Of a stretch of 64,000 nt of DNA, positions 1 through 9,129 are shown piece after piece. The notes below the pieces were generated by a model, which did not search any database, was not told the origin of the DNA, and saw only the letters and a list, made by a program, of their open reading frames with translations. The stretch spans positions 21,997 to 85,996 of the forward strand of contig NZ_MSCV01000028.1 of the NCBI RefSeq assembly GCF_002005105.1, in the 5' to 3' direction. Each line of letters opens with the position of its first letter. The stretch's first letter is position 1. Source of the stretch: Methylocaldum sp. 14B (GTDB lineage Bacteria; Pseudomonadota; Gammaproteobacteria; Methylococcales; Methylococcaceae). The position numbers and the translations under genes were made by a program.

Positions 1-73
1 CGAGGTGCATGGTGGCAACCCGATGCTGCGCCTCGACTGCCCGCCAGCCGCTGCCCCGCCAGGGGCGGAGCTC
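1..73 (-). pseudogene. RES-family toxin, 5' part only (runs off window)
   Basis: Read on the minus strand, positions 73 to 2 encode a peptide containing WRAVEAQHRVATMHL. This resembles the N-terminus I recall for one branch of RES-domain toxins (W-R-x-V-E-A-Q-H). Toxins of this family act on NAD+ and are encoded directly after an Xre/MbcA-type antitoxin, which is exactly the position here. The rest of the gene lies outside the window. No ATG in this frame is visible near the expected start. The frame runs back into the inverted-repeat element at 75-268, so the original start was probably lost or replaced. Whether the gene is still expressed cannot be judged from this fragment. Confidence 0.5.
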
Positions 74-74
74 G

Positions 75-268
75 GAGGTTGTGAAAAACCGTCGCGAGCG
101 GCCCGAGTCCGTGCCGACAAATCGGCAGGAGGGCTGATTTGCACGGCGGGTGCCGCCCATAGGGTGCCGGACAGAGAGGTCCGGCATGACAAGCGGAGGC
201 GTACGAGAGTGTACGTTGAGCATCGCAGGTGCGGACTCGGGCCGCGCAGTAGGCTTTTTCACAACCTC
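75..268. mobile_element. 194-bp MITE-like element with about 38-bp inverted ends
   Basis: The left end (75-112) starts GAGGTTGTGAAAAA and the right end (about 232-268) is its imperfect reverse complement; both arms also share GCGGCCCGAGTCCG. The interior has no credible gene but contains several hairpins, for example TGCCGGAC/GTCCGGCA at about 168-187. The element ends at the base before the stop codon of the antitoxin gene and begins just before the RES toxin coding sequence, so it sits between the two genes. The interior is related to a repeat at about 39430-39510. A non-autonomous mobile element or a complex REP-type repeat would both fit. Confidence 0.6.
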
Positions 269-649
269 TTAGACGTGAGCACGGTGAGAATCCAAGTACT
301 CACAGGCATGAATCAGGCCGTCGACCCGCTTGATGACCTCCAACGGCCGCTGTCCGTCGAAAGCGCGGTTGGCCGATTTCAGCCAGCTTCGGGCCAGTTC
401 GTCGTCGCCGCCGACCAGCGATGACAGGGAACGATACAGGCGCACGAAATGGGCGGCCAGCTCCCAGGGTTTGCCGCCTTCCGGAAGAGCGTATCGGCCG
501 TTCAACAGCCGGGACGCGGTCGGTTGGCTGGCGCCGATAATGCTTTTCAGATCGCTGGGCCCCAATCCCAGGCGGCGAGCGGCCTCGATCACTGCTCCGG
601 TGAGGACGCGCGAGCGGTCTGTGGCGGGGGCTGAAGCTGGGTGTGTCAT
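269..649 (-). CDS. Xre/MbcA/ParS-type antitoxin (DUF2384-like)
   Basis: A 126-residue protein with a helix-turn-helix-like N-terminal half (GLGPSDLKSIIGASQPTASRLLNG) followed by the toxin-binding region typical of the Xre/MbcA/ParS family (SWLKSANRAFDGQRPLEVI, then GLIHACEYLDSH). Antitoxins of this family neutralise RES-domain toxins and repress their own operon. The matching RES toxin begins just downstream at the window edge, with a 194-bp element in between. The length is normal and the C-terminus looks complete, so the antitoxin is probably intact. A palindrome upstream at 681-696 is a plausible autoregulatory site. Confidence 0.75.
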   Translation of the reverse strand: MTHPASAPATDRSRVLTGAVIEAARRLGLGPSDLKSIIGASQPTASRLLNGRYALPEGGKPWELAAHFVRLYRSLSSLVGGDDELARSWLKSANRAFDGQRPLEVIKRVDGLIHACEYLDSHRAHV

Positions 650-676
650 GGGGTCTTTCCTCGCTTGCTTGCCAAC

Positions 677-712
677 GTGTTTATTCTACTGAATAACCCT
701 ATCATAAAACAC
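677..712. promoter_or_regulatory. Palindromic operator candidate upstream of the antitoxin
   Basis: TTATTC (681-686) and GAATAA (691-696) form a perfect inverted repeat with a 4-base spacer. It sits inside a looser palindrome, GTGTTTATT (677-685) with ATAAAACAC (about 704-712). It lies about 30-60 bp upstream of the antitoxin start in an AT-rich patch. Autorepression through such sites is usual for Xre-type antitoxins; binding here is inferred. Confidence 0.4.
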
Positions 713-988
713 ACCGTGTGAATATCCGTTAACAGCCGGATGCACGCCAGATCTACCGAGACGATTATTTCGTCGATCCATCACTCCTGATCCACTTTCT
801 CGATGCGAAAAATATTCGGTTGGCGGACAATCCTAAGCTCGGCTCTCCGTTCCGAAGGTCGAACATGAAAGCAAGCGTGCGTAATCGGCCGGAAGGTGTG
901 GTCAAACCTATACGAAAGGGCTTGATGAGTTTCGAAGTCGCGATCCAGCCGACGAGGACGTGAAAAAGACCGACCGCCCCAAACCGAC
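713..988. other. Intergenic, no gene recognised
   Basis: About 275 bp between the antitoxin promoter region and the next gene. I see no credible reading frame with a ribosome binding site and no strong hairpin. It should hold the promoter of the plus-strand gene at 989, but I could not pick one out with confidence. Confidence 0.4.
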
Positions 989-3493
989 ATGAAGAAAAAC
1001 ACCCTCCTAGCTCAAGAAGGCCGGCATCCCGATGACTCGCTAGCCGCGTTCTTCGAACGGCAAACCCGGCGTCACGGATCTCGGGAAGCTGTTCGCTATA
1101 GGCCAAGATACCGCACCATTCGCTGGAGTTACGACATGCTCGGCGAGCGCGTGTTCGGATTGGCACAAACGCTGGCCGCACACGGCATCGGAACGGGCGA
1201 TCGGGTCGCTCTCTGCGCGGAAAATTCGCCACACTGGGTTGCGGCCTTCTTCGCCATCCTGGCCCGCGGCGGCGTGGTGGTGCCTCTGAATCCGAAAAGC
1301 ACTCCGGATCAGATCGACCGGATCAGCAAATCCGCCGAGCCTAAGCTGGCCCTGCTATCCCCCTCGCTCGCCTGGCCCGACGAGGCCGTGCCGTGCTTGC
1401 CGACGGCCGACTCGTCCTACTCGGCGAACGAAGCCGCGGCCATGCGGGACAAAGCCGTCTTCGAGAACTCCGGCGGGCTCGCCGAAATCATCTACACCTC
1501 GGGAACGACCGGCGATCCGAAAGGCGTCATGCTCTCTCACGGAAATCTCCTGGCCGATCTCGACGCCGTGATGAAAGCGGTGCCCTTGACGCCCGACGAT
1601 CATATCCTCACCTTGCTCCCCTTGTTTCACGTGTTCGGTCAAATGACGAGCCTCCTGTGCTCGCTGTACAGCGGATGCTCGGTCACCTATATCGCCGCCC
1701 CGACGACCCGCGCCATTCGGGAAGCATTGACCTACACGCCGGCGACTCATCTGGTCGTGGTGCCCGAAGTGCTCAAGACCATGATGGATCGTCTGGAAAG
1801 CCGGCTGGGCCGAATCCCCGGTTTCCTCCGGCGCGCGCTGCGCGACCGCATCCGTTCCCGCATCTCCCGGACACTCCGGACCATCGTTTGCGGCGGCGCT
1901 CCGCTCGATCCGACGATCGAGGACAAATGGTGGAACCTGGGCTTCGAAGTCTTGCAGGGTTACGGACTCACCGAGACGAGCCCGGTCGTCAGTACCAACA
2001 CCTCCACCGCCCATCGCGCGGGATCGGTCGGAAAGCCTCTGGACGGGGTCGAGGTCAGGTTGGCTCCGGACAACGAAATCCTGGTCCGAGGCCCGATCGT
2101 GATGCAGGGGTACTATCGGGATGCTCAACGCACCGAGGCCGTTCTGGACCACGGCTGGTTCAAGACCGACGATGCCGGACGCTTCGACGAGGACGGATTC
2201 CTGTACGTCTTCGGACGCAAGAAATACATGATCCTGGGGCCGAGCGGCGAAAACGTCTTTCCCGAGGATCTGGAAGCCGAACTGAGCCGGGTTCCCGGCG
2301 TCATCGACAGCGCCGTAGTGGGCTTGCCGAGGAACGGCCGGACCGTCGTTCATGCCGCGCTGCTCTGTGAGCCGAACCGAGCCGCCGGCGCCGTGGCCGA
2401 AGCCAACCGGCATTTGGCGCCGCACCAGCAAATCACGAGCTGGTCTGTTTGGCCCGAGCCCGATTTCCCGCGTTCGGTCACGCGCAAGGTTAAAAAAGAG
2501 GAAGTCATCAAAAGACTCGGCAGCGAACCGGCCGGCCGGCCGTCTCAAGGCGGGCGGATCACGCCGCTCAAGCGGCTCTTGGTCGAGGTGACGCAAACGG
2601 AGATCGGAGAAATCGACGATTCGACGCGGATCGTAGCCGACCTGAACCTGGATTCTCTGCTGCGAATCGAGCTGGTCTCGCGGATCGAGGACGAATTCGG
2701 GGTTTATATCGAGGAAATGCAGATCACGCCGGAACTCACGGTCGCCGATTTGGACGCGCTTGTGCAAGGCCAAAAGGGACGAATGCCCCAGTTGGGGCGT
2801 TATCCACGCTGGTCGAACTCGGCTTGGGCCGGCCGATTGCGGCCCGCGGTAAATCAGGTTGTCTTCCGCTGGTGGCTTTCGATCTTCTGCCGCTTGCGCA
2901 TAAGCGGCGAGGAAAACCTGACGAATCTTCAGGGACCGGTGCTGTTCATGGCGAATCACCGCAGTTTTCTCGATCCGGTCATCGCGACCTGGACGATTCC
3001 AGAAGTTATTCGCTCGCGCCTCGGCATCGCGGCCGGCACCGAGGTTCTCTACGGCAAATACCCTTGGTTCGCGCCGCTGGCGGAACTCGCGTTCAATGCC
3101 TTCCCGTTTCCCACCGGAACCCACGAAAACATCCGGCCGGGGCTCGATTATATCGGCCGCATGCTCGACGACGGCTGGAACGTTCTGATTTTCCCCGAGG
3201 GAGGGCTGAATCGGTCCGAACGGCCGCTGCTCGATTTGAAGGGCGGCACCGGCGTGGTCGCCGTCGAAATGGGCGTCCCCGTCGTACCGCTCGTCATTCA
3301 AGGCACCGAGAAAATCCTCCCTCCCGACACCCTCGTGCCGAAGAGGCGGGATCAAGTGAGCGTCCGCTTCGGAAAGCCCTTGAATTTGGCAGGACAGGAA
3401 TACGCCGACGCGACTGCGAGTATCGAATCGCATCTGCGACATTTACTTGAAGATCGGGAAAACCGCGAATCAGCTCGTCGTAGGCCGGAATAA
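989..3493 (+). CDS. AMP-dependent acyl-activating enzyme / ACP / PlsC acyltransferase fusion
   Basis: An 834-residue three-domain protein. Residues 1 to about 510 are an AMP-forming fatty acyl ligase with the P-loop YTSGTTGDPKG (169-179) and the GYGLTET motif. Residues about 530-605 are an acyl-carrier domain with the phosphopantetheine serine in LDSLL (S556). Residues about 640-825 are a 1-acylglycerol-phosphate acyltransferase-like domain with HX4D (H657, D662) and FPEG (735-738). The architecture suggests that a free fatty acid is activated, loaded on the internal carrier and transferred to a lysophospholipid or similar acceptor. E. coli Aas has the two catalytic domains in the opposite order and no carrier domain. 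The acceptor is unknown. The start at 989 fits the beginning of the ligase domain, but no strong Shine-Dalgarno is visible. Confidence 0.85.
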   Translation: MKKNTLLAQEGRHPDDSLAAFFERQTRRHGSREAVRYRPRYRTIRWSYDMLGERVFGLAQTLAAHGIGTGDRVALCAENSPHWVAAFFAILARGGVVVPLNPKSTPDQIDRISKSAEPKLALLSPSLAWPDEAVPCLPTADSSYSANEAAAMRDKAVFENSGGLAEIIYTSGTTGDPKGVMLSHGNLLADLDAVMKAVPLTPDDHILTLLPLFHVFGQMTSLLCSLYSGCSVTYIAAPTTRAIREALTYTPATHLVVVPEVLKTMMDRLESRLGRIPGFLRRALRDRIRSRISRTLRTIVCGGAPLDPTIEDKWWNLGFEVLQGYGLTETSPVVSTNTSTAHRAGSVGKPLDGVEVRLAPDNEILVRGPIVMQGYYRDAQRTEAVLDHGWFKTDDAGRFDEDGFLYVFGRKKYMILGPSGENVFPEDLEAELSRVPGVIDSAVVGLPRNGRTVVHAALLCEPNRAAGAVAEANRHLAPHQQITSWSVWPEPDFPRSVTRKVKKEEVIKRLGSEPAGRPSQGGRITPLKRLLVEVTQTEIGEIDDSTRIVADLNLDSLLRIELVSRIEDEFGVYIEEMQITPELTVADLDALVQGQKGRMPQLGRYPRWSNSAWAGRLRPAVNQVVFRWWLSIFCRLRISGEENLTNLQGPVLFMANHRSFLDPVIATWTIPEVIRSRLGIAAGTEVLYGKYPWFAPLAELAFNAFPFPTGTHENIRPGLDYIGRMLDDGWNVLIFPEGGLNRSERPLLDLKGGTGVVAVEMGVPVVPLVIQGTEKILPPDTLVPKRRDQVSVRFGKPLNLAGQEYADATASIESHLRHLLEDRENRESARRRPE

Positions 3494-3535
3494 GCGCAAC
3501 GTTTCCGGCACCGGCTCCCGGCGATGAGTCCTTGT

Positions 3536-3709
3536 CCCCGACATCGTTTGACCCAAACCAAGATGTCGGGAAAGGATTCCCGACCTACCAGACGGCCCAG
3601 GCTCGTAGGTCGGCAATCCCTTGCCGACAAACCCGCTGGATCGCGGAAAGGCTCGCGAATAAAGCAGCCGTTTGCGAGCGGGCGCTACCGCAGACCAAAA
3701 ATGCTCTAT
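3536..3709. repeat. Composite intergenic repeat: GTAGGTCGGCAAT palindrome, degenerate linker-hairpin unit
   Basis: The region between the convergent fusion gene and der holds ATTCCCGACCTAC (about 3577-3589), then GTAGGTCGGCAATCCCTTGC (from 3605), then a degenerate linker-hairpin unit (3643-3680: GGAAAGGCT ... AGCC-GTTTGCGA), ending near AAAAATGCTCTA (3697-3708). The same pieces recur at 18158-18428 and 28706-28897. No coding capacity is evident. Confidence 0.65.
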
Positions 3710-3720
3710 CCGAAGCACTG

Positions 3721-5112
3721 TCAGGTCTTTTTCTTGTGCCTGATCAGGCGCCGACGCTTTCGAACCTGGCGGGCGGAAAGAATGTTGCGTTTGCCCTTGA
3801 ACGGATTCTCGCTGCTCCGGAACTCGAGCTTGATCGGCGTTCCCTGTATGTCCAAGGTATCCCGGAAGACGTTGATCAGGTAGCGTTTGTACGCCCCCGG
3901 CACTTCTTCCGTTTGATTGCCGTGGATCACGATGACCGGCGGATTCTGACCGCCCTGATGGGCGTATTTGAGCTTGATGCGCCGGCCGCGGACCAAGGGC
4001 GGCTGGTGCGCGACCAGGGCGTCCTGAAGGATTTTGGTTAGCCGCGAAGCGGACAAATCCCGCGTCGAAGCCTCGTAAATGGCTTCCACCGTATCCAGCA
4101 GATTGCCCACGCCCGTGCCGTGCAGTGCTGAGATGTAATGCTTTTCCGCGAAATCAAGGAACGGCAGTTTCAAATCGATCTGGCGCCGCACGTTGTCTTT
4201 CTGGTCCGGACTGAGCCCATCCCACTTGTTCAGGCCGATGATGAGCCCGCGGCCGATTTCCAGAACCATGCCCAGGAGATTGGCGTCCTGATCGGTCACG
4301 CCTTCGCGCGCATCGATCAGGAAAATCACCACGTGGGCCGTTTCGATCGCTTGCAGGGCCTTGATGACGCTGAACTTTTCGATGGTTTCCGAGACCCGCC
4401 CGCGGCGGCGGATGCCGGCGGTATCGATCAGGGTATAGGCTTTGCCGTGACGCTCGAAGGGAATGTAGACGCTGTCCCGCGTCGTTCCGGGCTGATCGTA
4501 GACGACTACCCGCTCCTCTCCCAGAATGCGATTCACCAAGGTCGATTTGCCGACATTGGGACGCCCCACCACGGCGATGCGAATGCCGGGCGATTCTTCA
4601 GTCATTTCCGGCTCTTCCGGAGCCGGCAACTTGGCTTCCAGCTCGTCCAGCAGCGTATCGATTCCGATCGCATGGGACGCCGAGATGGGGTGGGGCTCAC
4701 CGAGGCCGAGAGCGTAGAACTCGCCCGCCACGACCGCCAAATCCGCCCGGTCGATCTTGTTCACCACCAGAAGAACGGGCTTTCCGGTCTTGCGCAAGCG
4801 TTCGGCAATGGCTTCGTCGCCGGCATTGAGGCCGTGACGGGCGTCGACCAGCAGCAGGATCAGGTCCGCTTCCTCCAGCGCATAACTAACCTGGCGCATA
4901 GCCTGTTCGTCGATGCCGAGTTCGGTCTCGACGATACCGCCGGTGTCGACCACGAAATAGTCCTTTTGACCGCGCCTTACCCGGCCGTATTGCCGGTCTC
5001 GGGTCAAGCCAGGGAAATCCGCCACGAGCGCGTCGCGGGTCCGGGTCAGATAATTGAATAGGGTGGACTTGCCTACATTAGGGCGGCCCACCAGGGCGAC
5101 CACGGGCAACAT
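3721..5112 (-). CDS. der: Ribosome biogenesis GTPase Der (EngA)
   Basis: A 463-residue protein with two tandem GTPase domains. The first has the P-loop GRPNVGKST at residues 8-16 and the segment [12 protein letters not shown]. The second repeats GRPNVGKST near residue 187 and contains [11 protein letters not shown]-terminal KH-like domain ends in a basic tail ([17 protein letters not shown]). Der acts in 50S subunit maturation. It is the last gene of a minus-strand block yfgM-bamB-der, with its start only 3 nt past the bamB stop. Its Shine-Dalgarno (GGAG, 8 nt upstream) lies within the last codons of bamB, in sequence derived from a dispersed repeat. Confidence 0.97.
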   Translation of the reverse strand: MLPVVALVGRPNVGKSTLFNYLTRTRDALVADFPGLTRDRQYGRVRRGQKDYFVVDTGGIVETELGIDEQAMRQVSYALEEADLILLLVDARHGLNAGDEAIAERLRKTGKPVLLVVNKIDRADLAVVAGEFYALGLGEPHPISASHAIGIDTLLDELEAKLPAPEEPEMTEESPGIRIAVVGRPNVGKSTLVNRILGEERVVVYDQPGTTRDSVYIPFERHGKAYTLIDTAGIRRRGRVSETIEKFSVIKALQAIETAHVVIFLIDAREGVTDQDANLLGMVLEIGRGLIIGLNKWDGLSPDQKDNVRRQIDLKLPFLDFAEKHYISALHGTGVGNLLDTVEAIYEASTRDLSASRLTKILQDALVAHQPPLVRGRRIKLKYAHQGGQNPPVIVIHGNQTEEVPGAYKRYLINVFRDTLDIQGTPIKLEFRSSENPFKGKRNILSARQVRKRRRLIRHKKKT

Positions 5113-5115
5113 AAA

Positions 5116-6387
5116 CTACTCCAATCGCAAACGGTCATCCGGGGAGCGCCCGGATGCCCCTTCCAATCGCAAACGGTCATCCGGGGAGTTCCCGGATGAC
5201 CCTTCCACCGCGATGGCGGCCAAGGTGCCGCCGCTGGTATAAACGTAGATGACGTCGTCGAACACGACTGGCGTCGCCGCGATTGGGCTCTTGTCCACCC
5301 TGACCCGGCCCACCAAGCTGCCATCCTCCTGGGAAAGCAGATGGAGATAGCCCTCGAAATCACCTACCACGACATAGTCCTTGACCAAAGCGGGAGCCGT
5401 CAAACGCCGGAAGTGCAACTCGTCCTGTTTCCACAGATCGGCGCCATTGCGCACGTCCAATTGCCAAACATCGCTGCTGGCGTCGGTTACGAACAGCGAG
5501 CGGCGGGCCGCCGCCATGCCGGTGTAAGAAGATAGTTCGGCCTGGCGCCAGAGCACGTCGCCGTCTTTTAACGATACGGCGGCCACGCCGCCTTGATAAC
5601 CCGTCACGTAGATGGTGTCTCCTTTCACGATCGGATCGGAATCCATATCGACCAAACGCTCTATTTCGGAGCGACCGTGGGGCAACGCAATCGTCGCCTC
5701 CCATTCCGGTTTGCCGTCAGTCAAATTCAGGGCGATCAGCTTGCCGCTGCCATAACCGTCCAGCACGAAATCGTCTGCGATTGTCGGCGAACCACGGCTG
5801 CGAATCGAAAGTGCCGGTATCGTCCGGTCATGGTACCAGCGCGTCCCACCGGTATTTTCGTCGAGCGCGGTAATGCGCCCGTCGCTGCTCCGTATCACCA
5901 CCGTGTCGCCTTCGACGCGCGGCAAGGCGAGAATCTCGCTGGACACGTTGGTTTTCCAAAGCACCGAACCGTCGCCGTCATTCAGCGCCACGATCTCGGC
6001 GTTGCTGGTGCCGAGTATGAGCTTGCCCTCACCCGCCACGGGTCCGGCGGAAACGGCCAGCTCAATATCCACGGACCACAGCTTGTCGCCGTTGAGACGG
6101 CTGCGCGCCTGAACTTCGCCCTTGCGGTCGGCCGCGAAAATCTTGTCTTCGGTGACGGCGGGAACCAGGTTCACATATTGCTCGGCATAACCTTTGCCGA
6201 TATCGACATCCCAAAGCACCGTCATCTTGACCGCGGGCTCGAAATCTTTGAGCTCCGCGGGCGGGTCGGCATTATCCGAAGCTCCGAAGTACTCTCCTAT
6301 ACCGGAGGCTGCTTCTTTCAGTGGACCAAGCGCACTACAGCCGGTCAGCAGCAGACCGCACAAAAACAAGACCAGAAAACGGCGCAT
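5116..6387 (-). CDS. bamB: Outer membrane assembly lipoprotein BamB
   Basis: A 423-residue protein starting with a lipoprotein signal (LLLTGCSAL), followed by an eight-bladed PQQ-like beta-propeller (repeats such as GDKLWSVDIE, DGSVLWKTNV, DGDVLWRQAE). BamB is the periplasmic scaffold lipoprotein of the BAM complex that inserts outer-membrane proteins. Its start overlaps the yfgM stop by one base (TGATG) and der follows after 3 nt, as in the E. coli order. The normal protein should end near IYVYTSGGTLAAIAVEG. Here a tail is added in which SPDDRLRLE occurs twice with a 14-residue period. This tail is encoded by two 42-bp units of a dispersed repeat (5121-5206). The tail is probably not part of the propeller. 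Confidence 0.93.
   Translation of the reverse strand: MRRFLVLFLCGLLLTGCSALGPLKEAASGIGEYFGASDNADPPAELKDFEPAVKMTVLWDVDIGKGYAEQYVNLVPAVTEDKIFAADRKGEVQARSRLNGDKLWSVDIELAVSAGPVAGEGKLILGTSNAEIVALNDGDGSVLWKTNVSSEILALPRVEGDTVVIRSSDGRITALDENTGGTRWYHDRTIPALSIRSRGSPTIADDFVLDGYGSGKLIALNLTDGKPEWEATIALPHGRSEIERLVDMDSDPIVKGDTIYVTGYQGGVAAVSLKDGDVLWRQAELSSYTGMAAARRSLFVTDASSDVWQLDVRNGADLWKQDELHFRRLTAPALVKDYVVVGDFEGYLHLLSQEDGSLVGRVRVDKSPIAATPVVFDDVIYVYTSGGTLAAIAVEGSSGNSPDDRLRLEGASGRSPDDRLRLE
5121..5206. repeat. Two units of the linker-hairpin repeat inside the bamB 3' end
   Basis: Two tandem 42-bp units, each made of CCAATCGCAAAC (5121-5132, 5163-5174) and a hairpin GGTCATCCGGG/CCCGGATGACC (second unit 5175-5185 with 5191-5201; the first unit has one mismatch). 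A 42-bp period keeps the bamB frame open. Related units occur at 3643, 18330-18373, 28763-28798, 30821-30889 and 39341-39375, mostly with different stem sequences. The outer linker supplies the GGAG used as the der ribosome binding site. Confidence 0.8.
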
Positions 6388-7034
6388 CAGGACCCGGCTG
6401 GTTTCGGCGCGGCCGGTAGATCGTTAAGCTTCAGCTCCAGCAGCGGGGAAGCTTCGCCGAATTCTTTCGCGGCTTCGTAAGCTCTACGGGCTTCGTCGGG
6501 CCGGTTGGCGGCCGCGTACAGATCGCCTTTGAGCTCTTGGTAAAGACCCGCAAACTTGCCCATCTGTTCCGCGGTCAACGGCTCCAAAAGGCTCAGTGCC
6601 GGACCGGTTTCTCCCGAAGCCAGCATCACCTGGGCGAGACGGAGCCTTGCGATATGCTTGAAGTTTTCGTCCTTGGTTTTTGCAAGCGTCTCTTCCAGAA
6701 CGGCCTTCGCGCCAGGCAAATCATTGGAATCGACCTTGAGCTTGGCGAGCAGCAACCGGGCGTAATCGGCATAGGCGCTCGACGGGTACGTGGCGATGAC
6801 CCGCTCGCCCAATTTGATCGCGGGTTCCGTTTGCTTGGTTTCCGACGCCTTCAGCATTTGCAGATAAAGATTGGAAGCCTGCTCGTTTTGGCTGCGCACA
6901 TTGCCCTGCCACATGTTCCAGCCGATGATGAGCGCGACGCCCAGAAGAACACCGAGAATCAGCGATTGCCGATTTTCTTTCCACCACCGCTGGAGCGCTT
7001 CTAAGCGCTCTTCTTCTGTCAAATACGTTTCCAC
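6387..7034 (-). CDS. yfgM: YfgM family membrane-anchored periplasmic TPR-like protein
   Basis: A 215-residue protein with a short cytoplasmic N-terminus (TEEERLEALQRWWKEN), one transmembrane helix (about residues 25-43) and a periplasmic helical TPR-like domain. YfgM is an ancillary SecYEG subunit working with periplasmic chaperones. Its position between hisS and bamB is the classical gammaproteobacterial arrangement. It overlaps bamB by one base and follows hisS after 15 nt. Confidence 0.93.
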   Translation of the reverse strand: METYLTEEERLEALQRWWKENRQSLILGVLLGVALIIGWNMWQGNVRSQNEQASNLYLQMLKASETKQTEPAIKLGERVIATYPSSAYADYARLLLAKLKVDSNDLPGAKAVLEETLAKTKDENFKHIARLRLAQVMLASGETGPALSLLEPLTAEQMGKFAGLYQELKGDLYAAANRPDEARRAYEAAKEFGEASPLLELKLNDLPAAPKPAGS

Positions 7035-7049
7035 TCGAACCTCGTCGCG

Positions 7050-8318
7050 TTAAATGAGTGCTTGCAAAAAGGGGATCAGCTCGGATTGCGAAAGGGTCGT
7101 CTGGCCGGCCTCGGTGCGTAAGTATTTGATGCCGATCAGCTGATCTCGCGCCTCATCTTCACCCATGATCAGCGCCAGTATTGCGCCGCTTTTGTCCGCC
7201 CGTTTGAATTGGCTCTTGAAACTGCCGCCGCCGCAATTCACCACCAGCCTCAAGTTCGGCAGGGCATCGCGCAAAGCCTCGGCCAGCACGGCGCCCTTGC
7301 GTTCGGCGTGTTCGCCCACGCGGATCAGATAAGCATGGGGCAGCGCCGCGGCATCCAGTTTTTCCGGGGATTCCAGTAGCTCGATCAGGCGCTCCATGCC
7401 GAGAGCGAATCCGGTTGCGGCGGAACCTTTTCCGCCCAATTGTTCGATCAGGCCGTCGTAACGTCCGCCGGCGCAAACCGTCCCCTGAGCGCCCAGTTCG
7501 TGGGTGACCCACTCGAAAACGGTGCGGCAATAATAATCGAGGCCGCGCACCAGCGTGGGATTCACGGAATAAGCAATACCGGCTTCGTCGAGAAGCTCCC
7601 TCAATCGCTGGAAATGTGTTTTGGATTCCTCGCCCAGTTCGTGCGTTAAAACCGGCGCCGCCTGGATCAGCTCGCGCATATCCGGATTCTTGCTGTCCAG
7701 AATGCGCAAGGGATTGGATTCCAAGCGCCTCTGGCTGTCTTCGTCGAGCTTCCCATAGTGCGCACGGAAGTAATCCACCAGCTTGGCGCGATAACCGTGC
7801 CGCTCTTCGGCCGTTCCCAGGGTATTGATTTGCAGTTCGAGCTTGTGCGCGATGCCGAGTTCCCGCCACAGCCTGGAGCTCAGCAAAATCAGCTCGGCAT
7901 CGATGTCGGGGCTCGCCATGCCGTAAGCCTCGACACCCACTTGGTGGAACTGGCGATAGCGGCCCTTCTGCGGACGCTCGTGGCGGAACATGGGTCCCGC
8001 ATACCACAGCCGGTTGATCTGATTGTGCAGCAGGCCGTGCTCCATGCACGCCCGCAGGCAGCCAGCGGTACCTTCCGGACGCAGCGTCAGGGAATCGCCG
8101 TTGCGATCCTCGAAGGTATACATTTCTTTCTCGACGATATCGGTGACTTCGCCGATCGAGCGCTTGAACAGTTCGGTCCTTTCCACCAACGGCAGACGGA
8201 TTTCCTCATAGCCGTAGCTCGCCATGACACGGCGCACCACCGACTCGACATGCTGCCAGCGCGGCGTGCGATCGGGCAGTATGTCGTGCATGCCGCGAAT
8301 CGCCTGAATCTTTTCCAT
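7050..8318 (-). CDS. hisS: Histidine--tRNA ligase
   Basis: A 422-residue class II aminoacyl-tRNA synthetase. It begins [13 protein letters not shown], typical of HisRS, and has motif 2 ([13 protein letters not shown], then [20 protein letters not shown]), the histidine-binding segment [15 protein letters not shown] and a C-terminal anticodon-binding domain. It charges tRNA-His in the cytoplasm. In many gammaproteobacteria rodZ and ispG lie between pilF and hisS. Here only about 40 bp separate them and neither gene is present. Confidence 0.97.
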   Translation of the reverse strand: MEKIQAIRGMHDILPDRTPRWQHVESVVRRVMASYGYEEIRLPLVERTELFKRSIGEVTDIVEKEMYTFEDRNGDSLTLRPEGTAGCLRACMEHGLLHNQINRLWYAGPMFRHERPQKGRYRQFHQVGVEAYGMASPDIDAELILLSSRLWRELGIAHKLELQINTLGTAEERHGYRAKLVDYFRAHYGKLDEDSQRRLESNPLRILDSKNPDMRELIQAAPVLTHELGEESKTHFQRLRELLDEAGIAYSVNPTLVRGLDYYCRTVFEWVTHELGAQGTVCAGGRYDGLIEQLGGKGSAATGFALGMERLIELLESPEKLDAAALPHAYLIRVGEHAERKGAVLAEALRDALPNLRLVVNCGGGSFKSQFKRADKSGAILALIMGEDEARDQLIGIKYLRTEAGQTTLSQSELIPFLQALI

Positions 8319-8358
8319 AGTCGAAAGGGTTGTCGTGGGGTTATTTAAGAAGCGGGAG

Positions 8359-9129
8359 TCAGTCTACCGAAATGTAGCGCTTGGCCTGCACGGCTTCCTT
8401 GGTATTTGGAAATTTCGACCGCAGGGTTTTCGCATAGTCTCTGGCTGCATGGAAATTGCCGAGACCGGCTTCGGTCTCGACGCCGATCCAAAGCGATCTC
8501 GGATCCGGTTCCGCCACGGCGTGATAGCGCTCCAAAAACGCGCGCGCAGACATGCCCTGACCGGTTTCGCGGCTCAGCTCGGCCATCTCGATCAACGCCG
8601 GCGCAAAGCGGGGATCGTATTCCAGCGCCTGACGCAGATACTGCTCGGCTTCCCCATTTTGACCTGCCGACCGGGCGCAAATCCCGGCATTGGTGAGCGC
8701 GATCCAGGGCGAGTTATAGAGCTTCGAACCGATGACTTCCCGGAACTGGCTCATGGCTTCGGCGTACCGGCCCTGCCCGCACAAAAACCGGCCGTAGTTG
8801 TTGCGGACGCCGAAGTTTTCGGAATTCGCCGACAAGGCCTTCTTGAACTCGCGCTCGGCGTCGGCCGGCTGATCCAGCCGCTGATAGAGCACCGCCAGCG
8901 CGTTGTAGGCCTCGCTGTTTCGTCCGTCCAGTTCGGCGGCCTTGGTCAGATCCTGTAGGGCCACCTCGTAGTTGCCCGCTTCCATGTATTGGATGCCCTT
9001 TCGAACATAAATGTCGGATTGGCTGAGCGAACCATAGGGATCGTTAGGACGGGTATTGTGCGTCTTCGATGATCCACAGGCCGCGAGCGCCACACACACT
9101 ATCGGACCGATCAAAACCCGGAATTTCAT
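8359..9129 (-). CDS. pilF: Type IV pilus biogenesis/stability lipoprotein PilF (PilW)
   Basis: A 256-residue TPR lipoprotein. The start at 9129 gives [20 protein letters not shown], a signal peptide with a lipobox cysteine. The reading frame stays open upstream, but that extension is arginine-rich and overlaps rlmN. Several TPR units follow (for example [21 protein letters not shown]). PilF supports assembly of the PilQ secretin in the outer membrane. The start codon overlaps the rlmN stop (ATGA), as expected for a coupled operon. Confidence 0.9.
   Translation of the reverse strand: MKFRVLIGPIVCVALAACGSSKTHNTRPNDPYGSLSQSDIYVRKGIQYMEAGNYEVALQDLTKAAELDGRNSEAYNALAVLYQRLDQPADAEREFKKALSANSENFGVRNNYGRFLCGQGRYAEAMSQFREVIGSKLYNSPWIALTNAGICARSAGQNGEAEQYLRQALEYDPRFAPALIEMAELSRETGQGMSARAFLERYHAVAEPDPRSLWIGVETEAGLGNFHAARDYAKTLRSKFPNTKEAVQAKRYISVD

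Noticed and set aside
1355..3442. Long open frame on the minus strand (about 695 codons) opposite the fusion gene
   Set aside because: It is the antisense of a clearly coding GC-rich gene; the protein has no recognisable domain and the plus-strand product has three.
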